From assembly GCA_964403795.1 (NCBI GenBank), contig CAYOHP010000135.1:1-17587 (forward strand): a stretch of 17,587 nucleotides of DNA. Direction: 5' to 3'. Below, in pieces: positions 8,324 through 13,881 of this stretch. The notes under the pieces are model-generated. The model searched no databases, was not told the DNA's origin, and saw only the letters and a program-made list of their open reading frames with translations. Source of the DNA: CAYOHP01 sp964403795 [NCBI: uncultured bacterium] (GTDB lineage Bacteria > Muiribacteriota > UBA6191 > CAZXTJ01). A program made the position numbers and the translations under genes. Positions within the stretch are counted from its first letter, which is position 1, and every line of letters starts with the position of its first letter.

Positions 8324-10105
8324 ATGAGCCTCGACCGTCTGCTTCCCGAGCCGCTCCGGGACACCCATCGGGTCCTCCGGGTCCGGGGACGTGGCGGGAT
8401 GGGCGTGGTCCTCGAAGCCGAGGAGCTCGCCACCCGGGAGCGGGTGGCGGTCAAGCGCATGGGGCTCATGCCCGGGCGGGACCCCTCCCGTCGTTTCGTG
8501 CGCGAGGCTCGACTGCTCGCCCGGGTCCAGCACCCTCACGTGGTGCGCCTGCGCTCCTGGGGGGAGGCCGTCGACGGGCCCTACCTGGTGATGGACCTGA
8601 TCGAGGGAGCGACCGTGGACGAGGAGCGGCCTCCCGATCCGGGCGCGGTGCTGCTCCAGCTGGCGGGGGCGGTCGAGGCGCTCCACGGACTGGGCATGCT
8701 GCACCGGGACGTGAAGCCCTCGAACGTGATGGTGGTGGGGGGCCAGCACGCCTTCCTGGTGGACTTCGGACTGGCCTGGGATCCCGACGCCACCCCGATC
8801 ACCGCCACCGGAGCGATCCCGGGAACGGCTCCCTACCTGGCGCCGGAACTCCTGCGCGGGGGGACCTTCTCCACCGCCTCGGACTGGTATGCCCTGGGCG
8901 CTACCGGGTACTACCTCTTCGAGGGTCGGAACCCCTGGGCGAGCGCCGACCTATTCGCGGTGGCCTCGGGCGCCGGATTGCCCTGGCTCGAATTCGACAC
9001 CCTGCCCCCGGAGTCGGCGCGGGCCAAGGTGCTCCGAGCCCTGCTCTCCGAGGATCCCGCGGCCCGACCCCGGAGTGCCGAGGAGGTGCGGGCCATGCTG
9101 GCCGAGCCCGACCCCGTGCCGCTGGCGGCCACCGCCCGGATCGCTCGGGTGGGAGGTCCCGCGCCGGGTGGGGGACCGGGTGCGGCCGAGGTGCCGCCGA
9201 CCGGGGCCGCCGGAGGTCTCCGGGAGGGACCCCCGGGTCCGAGCCCGGTCGACCGGGGAGCCGGTCCCGGCGCCGGCGGCTCGCCGCGGGGCGGCTCGCC
9301 GATCCGGCGCCTCGAAGGTCCCGGACTGGTGGCGGCCGTGGCGGTGGTCTCGTCGCTCTCCACCTGGTTCCTGGTCTCCGGAGGGGCGGTGCGGCCCGCG
9401 GCCCCGCCCTCCGGCACCGATCCGGTCCGGGAGTCGGCGGTTCCCCGCCTGCTGGCCCCTCCGCCGCCGCCGCCGCCGTCCACGGCGGTGGCGGCCGGCC
9501 GAAGGGAGGGAGCGGCCTCGAGCCAGGCTGCCGGCCCGGCCCCGCTCGGGAGGTCCAGCCCCCTGGTGGTCCGGGCACCCGTGGTCCCGGTACCCGAGGC
9601 CGCTTCGCCTCCGGTCCCTGCCAGGAACCCCTGGCCCGAGGAGGTCACCCGGGAGGAGTCGGAGGTCTTGCCCCAGGGGATGGATCCCGGAACCCCCGGG
9701 TGCCCCGATGCCGGGTCCGGTCGGGACGGCGAAGGGGCCTTCCAGCGGGCCGTGTGCCTGGGCGGGAGCCGCCTCCTGTCCCGGGGAGGCGAACCTGCGG
9801 AGGAGATCCGCACGCTCTTCGAGGAGGCCGCCATGCGGGGTCATCGCCAGGCCCAGCGCTCGCTCGCCGAGGCGGCGTTGGCGGCCGGTGGCAGGCGGGG
9901 ACGGGCCGAGGCCGAGAACTGGCTCCGGCAGGCCGCCGAGGGCGGCGACCCGGAGAGCGCCATGCGCTTGGCCGGGTTGCTCGAGGAGCGGGGTCGGGAG
10001 GCCCTCCCCGAAGCCGTCCACTGGTACCGGGAGGCCGCTTTGCAGAGGATCCCCGAGGCCCGGGACGCACTGCTGCGCCTGGGGATCGAGCCGCCCGAGG
10101 AGTGA
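8324..10105 (+). CDS. Membrane-anchored Ser/Thr protein kinase with C-terminal Sel1-like repeats
   Basis: The product is 593 aa, starting at ATG 8324 (MSLDRLL) with only a weak GGTGGG upstream, so it may be translated by coupling to the gene 13 nt before it. The Hanks-type kinase domain (about 17-275) is complete: glycine loop GRGGMGVV, Lys44 (VAVK), HRDVKPSN with Asp129, DFG with Asp147 and the PYLAPE segment. A Gly/Pro/Arg-rich linker leads to one membrane helix at about residues 333-353, then a Pro/Ala-rich spacer with seven consecutive prolines coded by a (CCG)6 run at 9461-9478. The last ~100 residues hold Sel1/TPR-like helical repeats (RGHRQAQRSLAEAAL, NWLRQAAEGGDPESAM, HWYREAALQRIPEARDAL), typical protein-binding modules. 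These lie outside the cytoplasm by topology. Two cysteines just before the repeats could pair. It probably senses or binds an envelope protein, possibly the secreted product encoded just upstream. Confidence 0.88.
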   Translation: MSLDRLLPEPLRDTHRVLRVRGRGGMGVVLEAEELATRERVAVKRMGLMPGRDPSRRFVREARLLARVQHPHVVRLRSWGEAVDGPYLVMDLIEGATVDEERPPDPGAVLLQLAGAVEALHGLGMLHRDVKPSNVMVVGGQHAFLVDFGLAWDPDATPITATGAIPGTAPYLAPELLRGGTFSTASDWYALGATGYYLFEGRNPWASADLFAVASGAGLPWLEFDTLPPESARAKVLRALLSEDPAARPRSAEEVRAMLAEPDPVPLAATARIARVGGPAPGGGPGAAEVPPTGAAGGLREGPPGPSPVDRGAGPGAGGSPRGGSPIRRLEGPGLVAAVAVVSSLSTWFLVSGGAVRPAAPPSGTDPVRESAVPRLLAPPPPPPPSTAVAAGRREGAASSQAAGPAPLGRSSPLVVRAPVVPVPEAASPPVPARNPWPEEVTREESEVLPQGMDPGTPGCPDAGSGRDGEGAFQRAVCLGGSRLLSRGGEPAEEIRTLFEEAAMRGHRQAQRSLAEAALAAGGRRGRAEAENWLRQAAEGGDPESAMRLAGLLEERGREALPEAVHWYREAALQRIPEARDALLRLGIEPPEE

Positions 10106-10163
10106 TCGCGGCGGCCCCGGACCCCGGAGGGGCTCCCCGTGATCCGGCATTCGGCTTGCCCGG

Positions 10164-10181
10164 GTCGGGTCGGCCCCCGAC
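10164..10181. terminator. Small hairpin between convergent genes
   Basis: GTCGGG and CCCGAC form a perfect 6-bp stem with a 6-nt loop, in the 87-bp gap between the convergent kinase (ending 10105) and hydrolase (ending 10193) genes. The position suits a bidirectional terminator. There is no T tract on either side, so it is not a classical intrinsic terminator. Confidence 0.25.
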
Positions 10182-10192
10182 GGAGCGATCCG

Positions 10193-11386
10193 CTACCCGG
10201 GATCCGGCTCGCCCGCGGGCGGACCTGGGAGGGGCGCCGCCAGCCGGTCGGCGAGCCAGGGCAGGAAGCGGGGGTCCTCCCACATGAACTCGGTGTGGCG
10301 GCCCGAGAAGACCTCGACGACCCGGGGGAGGAGCGCGTCCCAGCGCACCGCGAAGTCCTCCGGCGAGTCGCAGGCCCGGGCGGCCTCCACCAGGTGCGGC
10401 TCGACGGCCGGGTAGTCCCGGTCGAGGGCCAGGCTCGCCACCAGGGCCCGGAGACCGAGCTTCCGCACCAGCGGGACTGCCCAGCTCTCGAGGGTCCCGG
10501 GGTCCCGGCTGTCGCTCCGGTAGTACCTCCAGAGGAGTTCGAGCTCTCCGGTCCCGAGTTCCGAGGCGAGCCAGCCGGCCACCGGTTCCAGATGGCGGAG
10601 CCGGGGAGAGGTGTCCATCGGGCCGGCCGCCATGGCGAGTTCGGTGGCGACCCAGGGACCCAGTTCGACCCGGGCGGCTTCCCGCATGGAACGGGTCCGG
10701 TTCACCACCGAGAGGCTGCCGGGATTCAGGCGGTGGCCGGCGACCAGCTTGCCGACCAGGGTGGCGGCGCCGCCGGCGACCTGCTTCACGCCCGGCCAGG
10801 TCAGGAAGAAGGGAAGATCGGCGCCCCGCCACGGGCCCTCGACCGCCACGAAGGTGACGGCTCCCAGGCCCCCCGGGCCGAGGCGGCCGCGTCGGGCCAG
10901 CTCGGAGAGCGTGAGCAGGGCCAGCGGGACTCCGAAGCTGTGGCCTACCACCCGGAGGCCGGGAGGCGAGGACCCGGCCAGGGCGGGAAGGTCGGCCTCC
11001 TCGAGGGTGTCGGCCATGGCGGAAGCCAGCCGGTGGAGGGGCTTCCGGTGGTCGGCGATGGCGGTCAGGAACCGGAAGCGATCGCCGATCCGGGCGATGC
11101 CGTGGAGGTCCTGGAAGTTCATCCCGTTCCCCGGGAAGACCAGGACCAGGGGGAGGCCAGGGTCCCGGTCGTCGAGGGGAACCAGGCTCGGGCCTCCCTC
11201 CCGGGCCGCCAGTCGCACTTGCCAGTCGGCCTTGGCCTCGGGACCGATCGCCGCACCCAGCCGGAGGAATCGTGGATCGAGGGGCGGCCCCAAGGCAGGA
11301 GCCTTCGGTTTGCCGGCCTGGAGGCATGTGCCGGTCACCAGGAGGGCGAGGGTCGCGACACGGAGTCGGGCGCAGGCGGAAGGCAT
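10193..11386 (-). CDS. Secreted alpha/beta-hydrolase-fold protein
   Basis: The product is 397 aa, starting at ATG 11386, which directly precedes a signal peptide (MPSACARLRVATLALLVTG, likely cut after about residue 24). AGAGGA lies ~10 nt upstream. Alternative starts farther upstream would run through the divergent prepilin gene. The mature protein has a PLVLVFPGNGMNF segment near residues 79-91, typical of the strand and oxyanion region, and a GHSFG nucleophile elbow with Ser150. His364 in SGRHTEFMW near the C-terminus is the best candidate catalytic histidine. Esterases, lipases and acylhydrolases share this architecture, and the substrate cannot be inferred. A cysteine at residue 21 follows the hydrophobic core, but the residues before it (TGT) are a poor lipobox, so I favour a soluble exported protein. 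It is transcribed divergently from the second prepilin gene. Confidence 0.72.
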   Translation of the reverse strand: MPSACARLRVATLALLVTGTCLQAGKPKAPALGPPLDPRFLRLGAAIGPEAKADWQVRLAAREGGPSLVPLDDRDPGLPLVLVFPGNGMNFQDLHGIARIGDRFRFLTAIADHRKPLHRLASAMADTLEEADLPALAGSSPPGLRVVGHSFGVPLALLTLSELARRGRLGPGGLGAVTFVAVEGPWRGADLPFFLTWPGVKQVAGGAATLVGKLVAGHRLNPGSLSVVNRTRSMREAARVELGPWVATELAMAAGPMDTSPRLRHLEPVAGWLASELGTGELELLWRYYRSDSRDPGTLESWAVPLVRKLGLRALVASLALDRDYPAVEPHLVEAARACDSPEDFAVRWDALLPRVVEVFSGRHTEFMWEDPRFLPWLADRLAAPLPGPPAGEPDPG

Positions 11387-11504
11387 GCTCGGGCGTTCCT
11401 CTCGGTCGACGGGGCAGAGAGGCAGCAGCAAGGGGCGGGCCACTTGGGCGTCCGCTCCGGTGCTGCCAGGCGAGCGTTCCCTGGCCCACCACCGGGTCGC
11501 AGCG

Positions 11505-11522
11505 GACCCGTCCGGACGGGTC
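11505..11522. promoter_or_regulatory. Perfect 18-bp palindrome, operator candidate
   Basis: GACCCGTCCGGACGGGTC reads the same on both strands over all 18 bases. It sits in the 198-bp region between the divergent hydrolase and second prepilin genes, about 17 nt before the predicted -35 of the prepilin. A dimeric regulator could bind here and affect both genes. No T tract follows on either strand, which argues against a terminator. Confidence 0.4.
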
Positions 11523-11539
11523 GCTCTTCTCCTTATCGC

Positions 11540-11568
11540 TTCGGTGGGAAAGATCACTCCGGTATTCT
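11540..11568 (+). promoter_or_regulatory. Possible promoter of the second prepilin gene
   Basis: TATTCT at 11563-11568 is a fair -10 box (4 of 6), with a weak -35 TTCGGT at 11540-11545 at 17-nt spacing. The expected start of transcription is near 11575, which almost coincides with an in-frame GTG at 11576. The mRNA may therefore be leaderless, consistent with the lack of a ribosome binding site before this gene. Confidence 0.35.
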
Positions 11569-11584
11569 TGGCGCCGTGATCCCC

Positions 11585-13189
11585 ATGCGGCGGCAGGGTC
11601 TGACCACGATCGAGATCCTGATGGTCGTGACCCTCGGTCTCTCGGTCCTGGGGTTCGTGGTCTCGGCCACCCGGACCTTCACCCTGCGGACGGCCCGGTC
11701 CACCGACGAAGCCCAGCGGCAGTCGGAATTGGCCCGCTTCCTCACCCGGATCCGAAGGGTCCTGCGCTTCGGGGCGATCCAGGTCGAGGCCTTCGAAGGC
11801 GGCTTCCGGGTGGTGCACCTCGAGCGCGATCCGGGGACCGGAGGACTCCGCCCCGGGGTGGTCGAGTTCCGCATCGACGAGGGATCTCCCGGGCGGATCC
11901 GGGTGGGAATCCCGGGAGGGGCCTGGACCGAGTACCAGCTGGGCGGGAGTCGGGTGGCCTTGAAGGCCCGGGGCGTCGGGGGCGCGGTGGAGGTGGACCT
12001 GGAGTCCGAGGATCTGGTGACTCGCGCCACCACCTTGCCCCTGATCCGGAGCCTTTCGGTACAACGTGGCGAGGCCCTGGCGGCGGTTCGGGCCGACCTC
12101 TCCCCGGAGGTGATCGCCGACCTCCCCCGGGTCGGGTGGGGAGCGTGGGAGGAGGAGCCGAAGACCCTCCCGTGGCATGGGAACGAGGAGGCAAGCTCCG
12201 GACGAGAGCCAGTGACGGCGCTCGGTCGGGAACCGAAGAGCTCGGCCCGGGTGGAGACCAGTAGGAACCGCGATCCGGGATCCGGCGACCCGGTCACGGC
12301 CAACGTGGATCCGGGCAACGGGGCTGCCCGCAGCTCCCTCGACACCGAGGTCGACGTGGTGGGGGCCGAGATCGGACCCCTGGGGGACTGGATGCTCTCG
12401 CCCGGGCCGCGGCGCACTCCGCCCGCCACCGGGATCGCCCGCCTCGAGACCAGGCTGACCTCCCAGGGAGTCCCGGAGGAGACCGCGGGCGTGATCGCTG
12501 CGGTCCTGGATCGCTGGGAACGGGCCCGGGCCGTGGGGGCACGACGCACGGCAGCGAGCGCGGTGGCCGACCTGGTCCGGGTGGCGCGGGCCGATGGGCT
12601 GGACCCGAGCGGCCTGGCGCGACTGGTCCGCAGCACCTCCCGGGTGGCCGCGTCGGCCTGGGATGGGCGCTACGGTCGTGGCCAACCCCCGCCGGCCACC
12701 CCCGCCTGGATCGTGCCCGCCCTCTCGACCGGCCTGGTGCCGGACCCGGGCCCTTCCCCCGTCCCCTGGCCGTCCGCCGGCGACGAGACCGTTGCCTCCG
12801 GGGCCGGGGTCGAGCCCCCGGCTCCCGACTTCGGCAACACCGGCTACGTCCCCGAGGACTACGAGCCGGGCCTCTTCGATCCGATGTCCGGATCTCCCCC
12901 GCGCCCGCGTCCCACCTCCTTTCCCACGGGGACGACCGATCCGGGCCCCGACCCCACCGACTCCGATCCGCCGACCGATCCAACCCAGGATCCGACTCCG
13001 GTCTCCACGACCGACCCGACGCCCGACCCCACCGATCCCGTGGATCCCACCCCTGATCCGACCCCGCCTTCGACCAAGCTTCCCAGGACCCTCGAGCCCA
13101 AGCTGGGCGAGGAGAGCGGTGAGCCCATCAGGAGCGAACCCCTGAGTGCACCCGTCGAACCGATCCGTTCCTTGGGGGCCAACGAGTGA
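11585..13189 (+). CDS. Large type IV prepilin-like protein with Asp/Pro/Thr-rich tail
   Basis: The product is 534 aa from ATG 11585; an in-frame GTG at 11576 would add three residues. The leader MRRQG is followed by LTTIE with Glu at mature position +5 and a hydrophobic helix (ILMVVTLGLSVLGFVVSA), a standard prepilin peptidase substrate. Mature residues to about 170 include beta-strand-like segments, as in minor pseudopilins of the GspJ/PulJ type. Beyond that the protein is far longer than normal pseudopilins (usually 150-250 aa). It has a helical region near residues 290-360 and then a ~48-residue run of Asp-Pro-Thr repeats (about 450-497), likely an extended surface linker, ending in a short charged tail. 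No ribosome binding site is evident. No other pilus or secretion gene is adjacent, so it may be a minor pilin, adhesin or sensor presented at a pseudopilus tip. Confidence 0.75.
   Translation: MRRQGLTTIEILMVVTLGLSVLGFVVSATRTFTLRTARSTDEAQRQSELARFLTRIRRVLRFGAIQVEAFEGGFRVVHLERDPGTGGLRPGVVEFRIDEGSPGRIRVGIPGGAWTEYQLGGSRVALKARGVGGAVEVDLESEDLVTRATTLPLIRSLSVQRGEALAAVRADLSPEVIADLPRVGWGAWEEEPKTLPWHGNEEASSGREPVTALGREPKSSARVETSRNRDPGSGDPVTANVDPGNGAARSSLDTEVDVVGAEIGPLGDWMLSPGPRRTPPATGIARLETRLTSQGVPEETAGVIAAVLDRWERARAVGARRTAASAVADLVRVARADGLDPSGLARLVRSTSRVAASAWDGRYGRGQPPPATPAWIVPALSTGLVPDPGPSPVPWPSAGDETVASGAGVEPPAPDFGNTGYVPEDYEPGLFDPMSGSPPRPRPTSFPTGTTDPGPDPTDSDPPTDPTQDPTPVSTTDPTPDPTDPVDPTPDPTPPSTKLPRTLEPKLGEESGEPIRSEPLSAPVEPIRSLGANE
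12932..13075 (+). repeat. Degenerate repeat coding an Asp-Pro-Thr-rich linker
   Basis: Units resembling GACCCGACC and CCCACCGATCC recur through this stretch and encode DPTP, DPTD and TDP motifs at about residues 450-497 of the prepilin. Low-complexity Pro/Thr/Asp linkers are typical of exposed spacers in cell-surface proteins. Such DNA repeats can vary in copy number between strains. Confidence 0.7.
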
Positions 13190-13190
13190 C

Positions 13191-13211
13191 CCGGCGATCG
13201 AGGTACGCCGG
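13191..13211 (+). terminator. Short hairpin after the second prepilin gene
   Basis: CCGGCG at 13191-13196 and CGCCGG at 13206-13211 are perfect complements around a 9-nt loop, beginning 2 nt after the prepilin stop codon. It is placed like a terminator, but there is no T tract, so it may act weakly or only stabilise the mRNA end. Confidence 0.25.
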
Positions 13212-13229
13212 CAGACGACTCCGCGACCG

Positions 13230-13245
13230 GGTCCTTGATCGGACC
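13230..13245. promoter_or_regulatory. Inverted repeat over the -35 box of the hcr-like operon
   Basis: GGTCC and GGACC flank the 6-nt sequence TTGATC, which is itself the predicted -35 element. A regulator bound to this symmetric site would cover or contact the -35 region. The half-sites are only 5 bp, so chance occurrence is possible. Confidence 0.3.
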
Positions 13246-13263
13246 TCGCTCCGGAACTAGACT
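13235..13263 (+). promoter_or_regulatory. Likely promoter of the hcr-like operon
   Basis: TTGATC at 13235-13240 and TAGACT at 13258-13263 are 17 nt apart, each matching the sigma70 consensus at four of six positions. The expected transcription start (about 13270) is within a few bases of ATG 13273, and no ribosome binding site precedes that ATG. The first gene is therefore probably translated from a leaderless mRNA. Confidence 0.45.
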
Positions 13264-13272
13264 TCGGCCGCC

Positions 13273-13881
13273 ATGGCGATCGGCGAATCGGCTTTCCCGG
13301 CGGAACGTCCGGACCACGAACTGGTCCGGCTCAAGGTCAATGGCACCGAGCACGCGGTGGCCGTCCGTCCCTACGCCATCCTGCTCGACGTGCTCCGGGA
13401 CCAGCTCGGCCTGACCGCCACCAAACGCGGCTGCGACATGGGTACCTGCGGCTGTTGCGCCATCCACGTCGACGGCGAGGTCCGCTTCGCTTGCCTGGAA
13501 CTCGCCGCCCGGGTCCAGGGCAAGGAGCTCACCACCCTCGAGGGGCTGGCGGTCGGCCCCGAACTCCATCCCCTGCAGCGGGCCTTCAACCGCTGCGGGG
13601 CCAGCCAGTGCGGCTTCTGCACCCCGGGCTTCCTGATGACCGCGGCGGCCTTCCTGCGGGAGACCCCGGTGCCGAGCGAGGCCGGGATCCGCGAGGCCCT
13701 CTCCGGCAATCTCTGCCGCTGCACCGGCTTCGTGAAGATCTTCGAGGCGGTGGCCGAAGCCGCCTCCGAGATGGCGGGTAGCTGCGGGGGGAAGGCTGCC
13801 AGCGATGCCCCCGGCGCATGTCCCGGGACGGCCCGGGATCCCGGTCCTTGCCCAGGGGGAGGGGATTCGCATGGCCCTTGA
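13273..13881 (+). CDS. hcrC: Aryl-CoA (4-hydroxybenzoyl-CoA) reductase-like small subunit, two [2Fe-2S] clusters
   Basis: The product is 202 aa. It is the electron-transfer subunit of a xanthine-oxidase-family enzyme, passing electrons between the FAD subunit and the molybdenum site. A plant-type ferredoxin domain binds one [2Fe-2S] through Cys54-x4-Cys59-x2-Cys62 and Cys74. A helical domain binds the second through Cys113-x2-Cys116 and Cys148-x-Cys150 (motifs CGFC and LCRCTGF). All eight ligands are present in canonical spacing. No Tat or Sec signal is seen, so the enzyme is cytoplasmic. Family members end at about 160-170 residues. Here an additional ~38 residues rich in Gly, Pro, Ala and Cys follow, and their coding sequence contains the ribosome binding site of the next gene, which overlaps by 11 bp. 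The hcrC name rests on the partner subunits, since this subunit alone does not distinguish substrates. Confidence 0.85.
   Translation: MAIGESAFPAERPDHELVRLKVNGTEHAVAVRPYAILLDVLRDQLGLTATKRGCDMGTCGCCAIHVDGEVRFACLELAARVQGKELTTLEGLAVGPELHPLQRAFNRCGASQCGFCTPGFLMTAAAFLRETPVPSEAGIREALSGNLCRCTGFVKIFEAVAEAASEMAGSCGGKAASDAPGACPGTARDPGPCPGGGDSHGP

Noticed and set aside
10139-11575. An upstream in-frame extension of the second prepilin gene
   Set aside because: It is antisense to the hydrolase gene and would bury the prepilin leader more than 470 residues inside the protein.
12859-13872. A minus-strand protein with Gly-Ser-Val repeats
   Set aside because: The repeat is only the complement of the Asp-Pro-Thr coding tract of the prepilin and continues through the [2Fe-2S] subunit gene.
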